Below, piece after piece: positions 23,838 to 36,082 of a stretch of DNA of 64,000 nucleotides; positions within the stretch are counted from its first letter, which is position 1, and each line of letters starts with the position of its first letter. The stretch spans positions 87,331-151,330 of the forward strand of contig AJFK01000068.1 of NCBI GenBank assembly GCA_000467715.1, written 5' to 3'. A program made the position numbers and the translations under genes. This DNA is from Hysterium pulicare CBS 123377. Lineage: Eukaryota; Ascomycota; Dothideomycetes; Hysteriales; Hysteriaceae. Under the pieces are notes generated by a model, which did not search any database, was not told the origin of the DNA, and saw nothing but the letters and a program-made list of their open reading frames with translations.

Positions 23838-26444
23838 ATGGTACGTGTTTCGACCGCGAAGGACGGCGTCAACGGCCCCAATGGCCCACCCGAGCCAAAA
23901 TCAGCCAAAAGACGCTGCGTACAGAGTGCTTGCGTGCCCTGCAGAAAACGCAAATCAAAGGTAACCTGACTCACCCTATATCTCTCCTCTCCGCGGACGA
24001 CCCTTGTCAGCCCTCGTCAATTGCACGTGCTAACCTGAACATCTATCGCAGTGTGATGGTGGCACTCCACTATGCGCAACTTGCACCGCTGTCTACAAGA
24101 CCGAATGCTTTTACGGTTCCGAAAGTGAAAGTCGCCGTGCCAAGCCCACCCAGAAGAGAGATAGCTCGGCTCTCACCGATTCCACCAGTACCGCTGAGCT
24201 GATCATTAATTCCATACGAAGCTTGCCCGAGGCAGAGGTTCAGGAATTCATACAGCACATCCGAAAGGACGACAATTTAGATCTGAGTTCACTGGTAGAG
24301 TCTTTGAACAAGAGTGTTCCCTTGCCACCGAAACCAATTCCCGGGCATACCTCACTTGAAGGAGACCTTTCAGTTCTCATGGGGAAGCCTGCGGTCACTC
24401 TTTCTGGCGTATCGAGACATTTCGGCCACACGTCTGCTCTGGGATTGGTGACGGAGGATGAGAACTACTCCAGACCGCGAACCAACTCTCCAAACTTTCT
24501 TAAACAACCGACATGGACGAATGTGACCGATGACATGCAGTTTGTTCTCCACTTGTTCAACCTTTATTTCATGTGGTCGCACCCTTTCTATGTTCTCTTT
24601 TCTCGAGAATGTTTCACTAAGGATTTTCGATCGGGTAGAGAGAAGTACTGTAGTTCTTTGCTCGTTAATGCTATATGCGCATACAGCTGCCACTTCTCGG
24701 ACGACCCAAAAGCGCGCACTAATCCCGATGACTCCAGGACAGCTGGCGATCATTTCTTTGCGGAAGCGAAACGACTTCTTTTCGAGGATGAATCTCCCTG
24801 CCTTACGACCGTTCAAGCATTAGCCGTCTTGTCAATCCGGGAGCCTTCAGCAGGACGAGATAGCTCTGGTTTCATGTATTCTGGGAGATGCTTACGGATG
24901 GCTTTAGAGCTCGGCCTACACCTGAACTACTCGCCATCGTCTGTGATGAGATTGACCCCGTCAGAAGTCGAAGTTCGTAGGGTGACCTTCTGGGGTTGCT
25001 TCTCTCTCGATACGTAGGTGTTGCTGGATGTCTCTCTCGGGCTACCTTTTTGACTCAATTACAGTGCTTGGTCTTTATGTGTGGGCAGAATATCTCAACT
25101 TCCAAGAGCTGCTATCAGCTTAGACCCACCGGTTCTTAATGAGCCCCTTCTTGACGAATCTACTCTCGCGTATACAACCAAGGGCGTTTTTGACCAATCT
25201 CAGCGGCCTGACCCGAAAGTCCAGCCACGCCAGATCACAAGTCGATTGTTCCTACAACAGCTCAGCACCCTCTCCAGCTTCATCAATGATAACGTCTTCC
25301 TATTCTATGCTCCAAGAGAGAGATTCACAAGCAGGAGACTGCTTGACTGCTATGATAAGTACAAATCTTGGTACAAATCATTGCCACGGCCGCTATGCAT
25401 AGAGGATCCGGGACTTCGTCCTCAGGCACATATTTTAACATTACAGTATGATCCACCATCCTGCTATGAAACGATTTACTGACTCGCTGCAGCATGTATT
25501 ATTACACATGTTATCTACACCTATTTAGGCCTCTTCTCAAAGTGGACCTAGTACATTCCGACATACGACCTCGCGATATGTGCATTGAAAGCGCAAATAA
25601 AATCTCAGAGATCCTACGTATTTACCGAAAATACTACAGCCTTCGTGCTTGCAATGTCTTACTCACACATATATCTCTCTCTATGTGCATCGTCCACCTC
25701 ATAGAGTCTGCCCGCTCAGAACTGAACACAACTTACCTTACCGAAGGCCTCGAAGCACTACAAGCAATGTCCGTAGCCCATCATTTTGGTGCTCGCTCTT
25801 TCAAGATCATTTGGAGGCTTTCCCAAGAATGGGACCTTCCGTTCCCTGATAGGCTCAAGAACAGCACACTAATACCGCGCGACCACAATCTTGTCACATC
25901 GCCATCAAGGATGAACTTCTCCGCACTTCCTGGGCAATCCGCTTCTGCCACAGTTTCCACAAACGGCTACCCTTGTGCCTCTCCTGGAGACCTATCAGAT
26001 CGCCGAGAATCACTTTCAATGTTCACCAGCCCTTCAGAACACCAAAACATGCACATGCTCTCGACGCAACCCTCTGCTCCTCTATCCGTTCCCGATTCCT
26101 CGGCTACTGCAGACCCCTCCCTTTCCCTTACCTCATCCTCTATACCTGCGCCCCTAGAGCAACAGCTCTTCTGGACGCCAATGGAAGGGATGGGTATGCC
26201 GCTTCTCTTACGCAATCAGCAAGCCTCTCCAATGGACCTAAGTAACATGTTAGGGGGAATGGATGAGTGGGAAAGGCTTTCTCGGGATGGGTTCAAGATG
26301 AGTGACAGTTGGATGCAGGGACCCACGGCGTTCAATGTAGGAAATGATCATATGAACCATCCCACCCATTTGGGAAATGGCGCTAGGACAGGTGGATATG
26401 ATGGTTGGTGGGGAACTGGAGCATCCGGGAATGGTGTAGGTTGA
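23838..26444 (+). CDS. Zn2Cys6 fungal transcription factor (NirA-like)
   Basis: Four exons join in frame: 23838-23960, 24052-25013, 25065-25445 and 25493-26444. They give about 805 residues. The binuclear zinc cluster lies at residues 30-57 (CVPCRKRKSKC, then CATC and a final C), and intron 1 falls inside it after the third basic turn. The fungal middle homology region runs from about residue 190 to 560. It includes FNLYFMWSHPFYVLFSRECF, MALELGLHLNYS, TAWSLCVGRISQLPRAAI and HMYYYTCYLHLFRPLL. The C-terminus is rich in Ser, Pro, Asn and Gly, like an activation domain. The layout matches proteins usually named after the nitrate regulator NirA, but the regulated pathway cannot be deduced, and its neighbours are housekeeping genes. 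Confidence 0.85.
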
Positions 26445-27253
26445 ACGGTTACGTCCACGGATCGAACATCATATTTCTAACCTAAGAAAACATTGTGGAT
26501 TCGCGGAAGTGAACAGGCGACGAGGGCAGATGTGGCAGCATGCTTTAAGGTTTTTGAATGGTTCGTTGAAAAAGATAGCGGACACACGCAACGTTGATTG
26601 TTCGTCCTGGCAACGCGCAGAACATATGGCAATGGTTTATTGTACTGGGATGCGATAAGACCGGCCTGCCTACAATTCTGGTCCACTCTGGAAGGTTGGA
26701 TTGCGCATGTTTGTCATGATGGGACAATACTTGCATGGATTTAACGGACGGAAAGCTATGGTTGCCTCTAATTGGAAGGATACGGTGAAGGTGATCAAAG
26801 GAAGAATACCAATTCAGCATGGAATCTAACACAAACCTAATCTGTCTTCGTTGTGCAGTGTATTGGCCCTAGAGGTTTGCTCCCTTGACATTGGCTATAC
26901 GATGATTAGGGCTTCGGAACGTTCCACATCTGAATTTAGCTGTATAGTGACTTTGGTTCAATCACTCAAGTTGAGCTTCTCATCACTAACACCAACAGCT
27001 TCGCATTTTCACAACCTTTTTAGCCCGCATCAGGCACTATCTATATTGGTATATTCGTACATTTTTAGCAAATTAGGAGTAAGGCTCTCATCTTTCTGAA
27101 TTTGGCAGCATGATTGGTTTTCCCGCGTGCTTAGAAGTGATTTCCGCCTCTTCTTTTCTGACATAAGTCCTTTATTGCTGCCTGTGTTGAACAGGACAGC
27201 GGAGGGCGACAACTTCATGTTCTCGATGAAGATCCCACCTTTTTGCGGCTTGC
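26445..27253. other. Convergent intergenic region
   Basis: This lies between the ends of the Zn2Cys6 gene (plus) and MVD1 (minus). I see no supported gene. Confidence 0.5.
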
Positions 27254-28506
27254 TCACGACCTCACAGGCTCACCCTTCTCATCAATGAGGCTCTCCTCTG
27301 TCTTGATAGGTCCCTCACCCACACCTGTAAGTATCACCCTGCTGACACCCTCCCTGACAGTCGTCGCAGCTACACCGACCTCGGCGTCAATCTTCTTCAA
27401 CGCCTCCTCGTTCACTTCCACAGCGTCGCCTTTTGCACTCTTCCAGCCTTCTTTCTCTCCCAACAGCGCCTTGAATGTACCCGCAACGATCTTCTCGTTC
27501 TCCTCAAGATAGTAAATGACGGCGTTTGGCCCGGCGTCGAAGGTGTACGCCGCAATAATCTTACCCGAGGCGGCATTAATGGCTTCTACGATGCGGATGC
27601 AGCATCTGGAGACATCGTTGAGGTAGAAAATAGGCGGGTAGGTATCCAAACAAGTAGCGTGGAATGAGTTCGAATCCATCATGGTCAACTGCCCGAATCT
27701 CTCAAAATCCTTTGCCTTAACGGCCTCCTCCATCTCCTTCTGTCTCCTTGGCACGGTTTCGGCGGCCCGAGCGGTGAACAGAGAGGATGTAGCAACGGTG
27801 GTTTGCATGCCAGTGGTGGAGCTGACACCTTTCTTCGCCGCGCTCACAACACAAATGAGTGCCTTCATGTTCGGCCAGTGCGAGGCGGGCGCTACCTCGT
27901 AGGCTACGGAATCAGAGCCATCTTCCTTAGCTCCCATTTCCCAGCCGGCATAGCCCCCGAATAGACTTCGACATGCGGAACCAGACCCTTGTCTCGCGAT
28001 TCTAGATAGCTCGGTTGGGGTCTCCGTCAGCTCGTAGAGATTGGCAATCGCCCTCACGAGGGCTGCGAAACCTGCTGCTGAGCTGGCGAGCCCCGCGGCG
28101 GTGGGAAAGTTGTTCTCGGAGACGATCTTTAGGGAATAAGTGGAGAGAGATGGAAGGCTAGAGTCGGAGGACTCGAGCTTCTGGCGCAGGGAGCGCAGTT
28201 CCCGGAAGCAGGCTTGAGTGCGGGCACCTGAGACGTCTTGCGGCGAGCCATTGAGGAGGAGAGAGTCGGAAGAGGGATATGCGGGGGAGCAAGATGCGGT
28301 GGTATGGGTTCGGAGATCGGACTGGGAGAGGGTTACGGAGAGAGACGAGTTTGTGGGGAGGTTCAGCTTGGGGTCGCGCTTTCCCCAGTATCTGTATTCT
28401 TTAGGGATAATCAATGGGAAGGGTGGGGAAGACAGGAGGGTTACTTGATAACTGCGATATTGACTGGAGCTGTGGTGCTCGCACGATAGATTTTGCTGTC
28501 CGACAT
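27254..28506 (-). CDS. MVD1: Mevalonate diphosphate decarboxylase
   Basis: This ATP-dependent enzyme converts mevalonate diphosphate to isopentenyl diphosphate, the last step of the cytosolic mevalonate pathway that feeds ergosterol. It is also called ERG19. Two exons (28506-28445 and 28391-27254) give 399 residues, the usual length. The first exon encodes MSDSKIYRASTTAPVNIAVI, and the splice restores KYWGKRD, the conserved N-terminal block. SENNFPTAAGLASSAAGFAAL is the GHMP-kinase ATP-binding motif, and the catalytic aspartate lies in YTFDAGPNA. The gene is divergent from CYC3 with 367 bases between the two start codons. Confidence 0.95.
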
Positions 28507-28873
28507 TGTGAAGGACGTTGCTGTTGTGGGCTTGGTTATTTATGGTGAATGGTGGATACTTATACGAGTGCTGATCGGAGTTTCTCTAATTGGAATATCC
28601 GCAAAGCTGTCGGAGAAAACTGGAGACGGCTACAGAGTGTTAGGAAAGGCAGTCCTTATCCAAGTATATGTCGAAGCGTAATGCACAATTCACTATGTTC
28701 GCGTGGTGCGGCTGCGGTGGTGAATTTAAAGGCAGATCGGGAGTCGGGCTGACCAATGACGGGAAAGCCCCAAAAATAACAGAAATATGAGCTGCATCTC
28801 TCCCGACCACCTGCCCTACCGGCCGAGAAGATCACCACCACATTCTCCTTTCTCTCCCATCTGAACTCCATCA
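28507..28873. other. Short divergent promoter, MVD1/CYC3
   Basis: These 367 bases separate two start codons pointing in opposite directions. No open frame of note is present. Confidence 0.6.
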
Positions 28874-29703
28874 ATGCCCGCCCAGGCCGATCCGGACCCT
28901 TCAGCCTGCCCCGTAGACCACAAGACACGCGAGGCATGGCTGAAGCAAGCGCAATCCCAGAAACCCGCGGCCGATGGCTGTGATTCCTCCAACATAAATC
29001 AGTCCGCCACATCTCCGCCTCCGCCCTTATTCTCGCGACTGGGAACAGACCGTCAGATATCTACCATTCCACGCGCACTTTCTACCCAGCACAATCCAGA
29101 ACACACTCATAATGGACGACCTGCAAATAATGAACAGGAAAGTGGAACGGACATGAAGAGCGGCAACTGGATCTATCCCTCCGAGCAAATGTTTTTCAAC
29201 GCTATGAAACGAAAATCCTATAATCCTGATGAAACCGACATGATGACTATTGTGCCGATCCATAATGCAGTAAACGAGCGGGCTTGGAAGGAGATCAAGG
29301 AGTGGGAGAAAGGTCGAGGAGGTGCAGCGTAGGTTCTCTTGCTCTCCCGGCTTCAAGACTTCAAAGATCCTCGTTTCTTCATGTTGCTATTCCAGAAAAT
29401 CTGGAGCTAATTTTGAGCTTGATCAGTTGCGGCGGTCCTCGCCTAGCGTCCTTCTCTGGTCTTTCCTCCGCTCTCACCCCTCGCGCAAGACTGAATGTCT
29501 TATTGGGATATCAGCCTCCCTTTGATCGCCACGACTGGATTGTAGATCGATGCGGAACGAAAGTCGAGTATGTTATTGACTTCTATGCCGGGAGGGACGA
29601 GAAGAAAGCCGGAAAGGAACTGAACTTTTACCTCGATGTCAGACCGAAGCTCAATACATGGGAGGGATGTAAGATGAGGGCCATGAAGATGGTTGGATTG
29701 TAA
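28874..29703 (+). CDS. CYC3: Cytochrome c heme lyase (holocytochrome c synthase)
   Basis: This enzyme attaches heme covalently to apocytochrome c in the mitochondrial intermembrane space. Two exons (28874-29328 and 29427-29703) give about 243 residues. The donor GTAGGT at 29329 is required; reading through gives a stop within a few codons. The N-terminus has the heme-regulatory Cys-Pro-Val motif (SACPVDHKTR). Family blocks are NWIYPSEQMFFNAMKRK, VPIHNAVNERAWKEI, GYQPPFDRHDWIVDRCG with the heme-binding histidine region, and FYLDVRPKLNTWEG. There is no presequence, as usual for this family. Confidence 0.93.
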
Positions 29704-30110
29704 GAGTATTGAGGTGTGATATGTGTTACGAATATTAAACGTATCAGCATAAAGGTTGGCGTTGGGAATATGTATGGGATATTTGCATCTACACTGCGAA
29801 TCAACAATTTGTATATCAATGCCTTTGGCTTGCCGTGGAATTCCAGAGTAGTGAAATATCCTCGAGACCATATCAGTCCAAAAGTAGCCAAGAAAACATA
29901 CTCGGCTTCTTAGGTTTATCCTAAAACCGTTAGGGTAGACGCATGCTATTTCTCCGAGCTCATCCTGCATGTATCAGCCCTGTCCCCAACGCCTCCGTCG
30001 CCCTTCGCTCCTCATCCTAAAAATACGCATACCAAAACCAGAACCAAACGGAGCACATACACAAAGACCCAATGAACCCTATACCAATAACGGGACTCTG
30101 TATCCGTGGC
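29704..30110. other. Convergent 3' region
   Basis: This lies between the ends of CYC3 (plus) and the J-protein gene (minus). I see nothing in it. Confidence 0.5.
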
Positions 30111-31458
30111 TCATCCAATTGAGTACCCCAAGTCCCTCAGCCGCTTACAATTCCTCATGTCCATCCTCCTCGCCTCGTTCATCTTCTCTTCATCTTGAAA
30201 AAACCACCCCTGCGCATCCTGTATCATCCTTGCTTGTGCCTGATGCTCCATCTCACACCCAACATTCAACTGATGCACATATTTGGTTTCCGCCACCTTA
30301 TCCAACTCCTTCCACTTTCTATTGCTGTAGTCCTCTACATCAGCCGGGTTCACCCAGTACGGAATCTTTAACCGCGTTGATGTGCGCATTTGCGTTTGGG
30401 GAGGTCGCGCCACGTCGAAGCGTAAGGAGGGGCCCTGCGGCGTAGTACCGCCGCTGAAGAGGGAGGAGAGGAGCGGGAGGATAAAAAGAAGGAGGAGAGG
30501 GAGGAGTGAAGAGAGAGCGCTTGATAGACTGGGAGTTTCTTCGGAGCCGGGAGGTTGGGCGGTTGTAGGGCGTCGACGTGGTCGTTGGCCGCCGAACTGA
30601 TGGACGCGGACGCCGGGCCCCCCGCCAAGATTGAAGACGAAGCCGGGACCTGTATCGAAAAGACCTCCGCCTGTCGCAGCGTTAGTAAGACGAAGCGTGG
30701 AAGTTGTGATTGAGCAATGCAGTCGAGTTTCGAAAGAAACCGGACCGCTGATGATTGAGCTGGAAGCGATTCTCGGAAAGAGATCTAATGATGTAACCTC
30801 CCATGAAATGACCTGCCGAAGATTGGAATACGTACCAAATGGTCCCCCGAATCCACCGCCCATTCCTCCCCCAAAGAACTGCCTGAACATCTCTTCCGGT
30901 GATATTTCTTCTTCCCACATAGGTCCCTGCCGTCCTGTACCGCCGCCAGCAGAGCGCGCAAAGTTGCTAAAAGGTGAAGCACCAGCTGCAGAAGCACCGC
31001 CACCGAAACGGTTATCAGGGTCGCCACCAAATTTGTCGTATTTTGTCTTCTTATCTGGATCCGAAAGTACTTGGAAGGCTCGCGAGACCACTATGGTTCA
31101 CGAAGCACAAGTCAGTATTAAACACCAATTCTTGGATCCCGTCATCATGATAGAGCCATAGCTTGAAGACAGACGTACACTTAAATGCCTCATCGGCCCC
31201 TTCATACCCATTCTTGTCCGGATGCGTCAGCAGACTCAGTTTACGGTATGCTTTTTTAATCTCTGATTCCCCCACTGTAGTTTTGACCTCTTCCAGACCC
31301 AAGATCTCATAAAAGGCAGTGGGCGAACATCGTTTTATGCGTATCACAGCTGTCTTCTGCTCGACTGTGAAGGCCCGCCCAGAACTACCATCGTGATGGG
31401 TGCGGTGTTTGGCATCGCCGTTCGCTTTTGAGTCCGCGCCCGAAGCTTTGGCGGACAT
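30111..31458 (-). CDS. ER membrane J-domain co-chaperone (DNAJB12/Hlj1-like)
   Basis: Three exons (31458-31179, 31090-30836, 30670-30111) give about 364 residues. The J domain (residues 45-115) starts at AFYEILGLEEVKTTVGESEI and has the essential HPD in LLTHPDKNG. The first splice gives EAFKLVSRAFQVLSD. A Gly/Phe-rich region follows, with GGGASAAGASPFSNFARSA. Next comes a single membrane helix (LSSLLPLLLLFILPLLSSLF) and a C-terminal DUF1977-like domain ending in RDLGYSIG. This is the layout of DNAJB12/B14, tail-facing ER co-chaperones of Hsp70 in ER-associated degradation. Intron 2 (165 bases, 30671-30835) is open in frame, so retention would add 55 residues. Confidence 0.87.
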
Positions 31459-31778
31459 GGTGAGGGTGGGCGGAGAGGGCGGAGAGAGCCCGGTGTTGAA
31501 GTTAAGAACGCAACGGTGATCGGTAGCAGGATCAGATTATTGAGACTAGCAGGAAGTTAGGAGAAATTCGCCATCAAATGGCAGAAGTCATGTAAGCAGT
31601 TGTACGGGAAAGGGTTCGTGTGTTGTGTGTTGCGCAATACAGACATTCGAGGCGTACGGCCCAAGAGCCACGGCGACAGAAGCGAAGATCGTCTGTGCGT
31701 TCATGACGGGAACTTCCCAAGCAATGCTACATTCACCTTCTGACAGCCATCCGCCCACAACCATAACACATCTACATC
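31459..31778. other. Short divergent promoter
   Basis: These 320 bases lie between the starts of the J-protein gene and the small membrane-protein gene. No gene is present. Confidence 0.5.
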
Positions 31779-32319
31779 ATGTCGCAGGGGGAGCCTAAGC
31801 GAAGCGTGGTCAGTTCCTTACGATCATGGGGAGGTTAGTAATTCAAACATGCTCTCCTCCTCATAGCCATTTATTCATGTCATCACTCAGAGAATCCATT
31901 TCCTCCGACTCTGCTCGCCACTCTCATAACGGCTCAGCATATACGCCCCTTCCAGGCCTTTCCAATGATGTTCCCTCCCGTTCTTTTATTCTCTAGCTGG
32001 ATGAATGTCAATTCATACAAGATTGATTCCGCTGGTATCACAGCTGGCTGGAGCGGACTGTACATGTTACTAGCTGCTCGTCGAAAACAGGTAAGCTGAC
32101 GATATTATCGGGCTGGATGCTCCTTCGAAGGATAGAAATTCAGTTTAACATGCTTCCTACGAGATCACATGCTGACCAAAACAGAGATTCTCGCAGAAGT
32201 TTGGTGCAAGAGGGATAATTCGCGGGGCCTCCATAGGTCTTTGTGCCGTTAATCTTGCCGGTTGTGGCGTTGCGTATGTGTTTGGGGGGAGGGGGGAAGA
32301 AGAAAGGTTGAGAGAATGA
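31779..32319 (+). CDS. Small fungal membrane protein of unknown function
   Basis: I do not recognise a named family. Three exons (31779-31833, 31891-32090, 32185-32319) join in frame and give 129 residues. The protein starts MSQGEPKRSVVSSLRSWG. The sequence NPFPPTLLATLITAQHIRPF leads into one hydrophobic segment (FPMMFPPVLLFSSWMNV). ITAGWSGLYMLLAARRKQ and IIRGASIGLCAVNLAGCGVAYVFG follow as likely membrane stretches, and the tail is short and acidic. Three short membrane segments and an Arg/Lys-rich loop suggest a mitochondrial inner-membrane or ER protein, by inference only. Frame-preserving splices with good consensus support reality. Confidence 0.65.
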
Positions 32320-32645
32320 GTCCTGCTGGAGAATCTGTACCATATATACTCTACTGTAAATATCTTCTTACATCACGGAGATTAAAGTTAAAACTCAGTC
32401 TGTGAGTCGTCACCTTATCATACTCAAAAGTCAATACAGGTGTATCTATTGTTCATGTTGTTATGCCTGCTTATAGGCCTGCTGAGGTGGCCCCCCCTCA
32501 TTGCCTTACAAGACCCAAACCATAAGCATGATTTAGGACCCATCCCCCAAGACTTGCTCAAGGGCTTTGGTCTCTCTAGTGACCAAGACGCCCAAACACC
32601 GAGGATGCATACCTGGCAAAGTCAACGTGCGTCAAACGAAGCTTC

Positions 32646-35600
32646 TCAACCTGACGTGTCCATTGGCTCGCCCTCATTCACAGTTCTTCTTCCCCTCTTC
32701 TCCCCCTTAAAGGCCATAATCTTAGCCATCATATCCTCATTCGGAATTACGTCCTCAATCTTGAGAGGACTTCGATTGAACGGGTCATTCGGATCACTCA
32801 ACAAATGACTCCGAATTGTGCTGCGGTCCAGCGTGACCCTACTTGTCGGTAATATAACGGGATCCTCCATAAGCGTGGCCATGAGGGGATCAAGAAACTC
32901 ATCAGGGATATCTCCATAATCAAGCTCTTCTTGTTCATCTTCCTCTTTAGCCGTTCTGATGACGCTGGCGAGGTGTCCCCAGTCCTGAAGCTGCTCGGAC
33001 GACTTGAGAGCGTAGTGTTGCATGATCGACATCGCTACGTTGAAGTTCTCGGGTTTGTACGAACGCCCATCGCGAGCCACGGCTTTCTGGAACGCTGCCT
33101 TCTCTTTCAAATTCAAATACACATCCGCTATTTCAGAGAGCATCTGTTTAGGGTTCCAACCATATTCTTCACCGTTATCGACTCTCAAGTTCGCTTTCTT
33201 TGGGCCCACTAAGGCATCCAGATTGTAATCCAACATGTCCGCCAGCCGCTGCACAATCTCTGGTTTTGTGAATGAGTCGCTTAAGGCTTCTGTAAATAGC
33301 TTGAGCATAGCTACCGTTTCATTGGTTAATTGCATGTAGCCCTTCGCTTTACCCTCGGCAGCGGAAAGAGCTTCCTCCTTCTCCTGTCGTGCATTTGCAT
33401 CCATGGATTCAGGAGGAATCTTGAGTTCTTTCTGCAAGTCATGTATTTGTTTGAACGCCGTAAAAGACTCGTCAAGAACGAACGTTACGTCGTTAAGCAG
33501 CAGATTCACGAAGCGGACAAAGAAGTCAAGGTTAACCCTGTAAACAGTCAGACACCGTGGCAGTGTTATTTGCATGAGAAGGGAACAAACCGTGCTTCAG
33601 TGGCCAGGTTATCTCGATAGATAGGATTTGGCCAAATGGTCCGGATAACCTGAAAAATTTCGTAGCGGATATTGAACTTATCAAAGAACTGTGTATGGGC
33701 CCCCGTACTCTCGCATTCGATGTAGAATTTCATCAGAGCATGTAGTAAGTGCTTTGTTGCAAAATCGGATGCGAATAGCGCATCCCCTAAAACTCCTCTT
33801 GACCGAGTGTAAACGGGCCATACGCCGTGAAAGAGGATAGTGATAAGTCCAGACTTCAAGTAAGGATTCTTAATGTATTCTGAGCTGCGCAAAAATGTTA
33901 TGCATACCATGATCAGTTCATCACATTGCGTAGATGCAATGATCTGAGGTATATTCCTCGTTATGAATTTGAAATTGTCAACAATGTCTTCGAGGAAGTA
34001 TTCGGGAAGACACTTGAACACTTCGGGCTGTTCTTCTTGAAGTGGCAGGGCCAAAGTCTGTCGCGGGAAGTCTAATCCTGGAGAAACAAGCCTCAGGAGC
34101 CAGACAATAACATATCTCATAAGCAGCATCGATCTGGATTGAGTAAGCTCATCAAGAAGCACTCCTTGAATGGCCAGAATGGTGCAGTGGCCCCTTTCTA
34201 CTTGATCTTTAAGCTTCTTCAGGTGTGCTTCGTAGATGGCGAGCTGAGCAGGATTCTAAGACGACGTCAATAGCTGCACCTCCGTTTACATATTAAGAGC
34301 CACAAACCTGAGCAAACTTGTGCCTCTCGACTTCCCATTTCTCGATTTGTTTTTCCATCCATTTCACATCTTTCTGAAGCTGGGACAATTTAGTATTTGC
34401 AGCTTCAGTTCCATAATGATGAGCTGCGACAGTAAGGAAGAAGATTTCGGTAATGAAGTTGTTAGTGCCAGAAGCCTTATTGCTGTAGAAATCGTCGGAC
34501 GCGTGCTGATCCGCGTTAATCTTCGTTTCATCTTCAATGTGTACTCGGGGGTTTCTGCGGAGGTAATCGACGTCAATTCGATCAATTTTCGAGAAGGTGG
34601 CATCCATGAAAGGTTCGCACAGCCGATCTAATATTACTGTAACGTTCACCATAAAAGCGTCCGATGAGATGCTTTTGGCATCGACTTGGATCGCCCTTCG
34701 CTTGTGATTAGCGTTTACTGTCAATGCAAACCAATCTAATATCTTCTCTCTCGAATCCTTAGTCTTGATAAAGCAATTGGCAATATCGAACAATTCGTCT
34801 TGATGCGTCTGTAAAGTCATGCGTAGAGCCTTTTGTGAATTGGCAATGTATGCTTTGTCTCTGGTTTTTGGACTAGAGAAGTAGTTCAGAGCAACTTCGC
34901 CCTGCATCGGGGAAAGGTGGAAGAAAGGTCCCAGAAGTGTTTCAGACTCAATACCTGGGGCAGGAACGTTCAGTGGTAGAAACATCGGCGATTCTGAGAG
35001 AGCGACGAGTAATGGCTGATAGCGGACAAAGTTTCGCATAGCCTATACCTTGTCAGTTTTAGTCACTGCCAGAGGCAGAGATATCGCACCAAAACGTAAG
35101 GCTTGAAGTCATCATTCATGGACTTTCTCGCCAGTTGTCGACTCAGTTCCTCCATGGCACCAACAAGGACTTCTTTCACGCTTTCATCCTCGTTAAAACG
35201 GGAGACGGCTTCGCTAAGGAAATCGTGGCAAATCCCATAATCCTTCTCGGAGTCTACCAATAAATGCTCTGCCAAGAGATTGGTAGGAGAAGGTTCTCCA
35301 CCAAACATGTCAGGCATGGTTGCGGCAAAGATACAGTAGCTGAAGCAGAGCCTACGGGCTTCTCTGAGAATGACGTATTTAGGATCGGCCTTGTCGTTGC
35401 TTCGTATTCCTCGGAACATCCTCGATACCCTCTTCCAGCAACCTAACAGGTACTCCAAAGGCCTACTCTCCGGGGTGTTTAGCGGTACGTTTGAAGCTGC
35501 CTCTAGGATTGCCTGGTCTAATATATCTGTGCTTAACCGTATTGGTCTACTCTCGTCTTCGAGGTCAGTCATAACCCCCGAGACATAGCGGAGATGATGC

Positions 35601-36082
35601 CCATGGGTATCGCGGGTAACTTTGGGATCCAAGCTCAGCCTGAATATACTGCCCAGTGTTCTATCTTCCCATACCTCCAACGAAGCAGAGCCGACCGGTG
35701 ACTGGAGGCGAGACTGTGAAGCACCGTCCCCATTGGGTACAGGTGTACTTGTGGAAGTGGCTTTGTGTTTGATATTGATCCGAGTCGGCGGTTTGTTCTC
35801 AGGTTTCATTCCAAGTTGAGTGAAAGGATTCGGCGTCACGTCTGGGACATCTGAGGTCTTGGATGTGCTCTCCGCCGGCTGTTGCTTCTGTTCGGGTTGT
35901 GATGTCGGCTGGTTTGAAGGAGGGGAAGCTTGTGTAGGTGAGCTGCTTGATCCAGCATTAGAGCTTGTTTGGCCACCGAGTTTTGCGAGGCGCTTCATGC
36001 GGATCTACTGGTGTTAGCAGGCTGTAATGTTGAATTGTATGTATAAGCACACCTTGTCCGCATCGGACATAGAGTCATCCAT
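32646..36082 (-). CDS. UFD2: Ubiquitin chain-elongation factor E4
   Basis: This is a U-box E3/E4 ligase that lengthens ubiquitin chains on substrates bound by Cdc48. Five exons join in frame: 36082-36053, 36004-35090, 35042-34308, 34255-33591 and 33537-32646. They give about 1078 residues. The 30-base first exon supplies MDDSMSDADK, and the splice continues IRMKRLAKLGGQ, the family N-terminus. The long alpha-helical Ufd2 core follows (PYVLAMRNFVRYQPLLVAL, LLGPFFHLSPMQGEVALNYF). The C-terminal U-box starts at DIPDEFLDPLMATLMEDPVI and ends near IPNEDMMAKIMAFKGEK. Unlike RING domains, U-boxes need no zinc ligands, and none are seen. The protein is cytosolic and nuclear. Confidence 0.95.

Noticed and set aside
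15033-29703. Possible biosynthetic gene cluster around ARO2, the Zn2Cys6 regulator and MVD1
   Set aside because: There is no backbone synthase (PKS, NRPS, terpene cyclase), P450 or methyltransferase. The metabolic genes are single-copy housekeeping enzymes of unrelated pathways.
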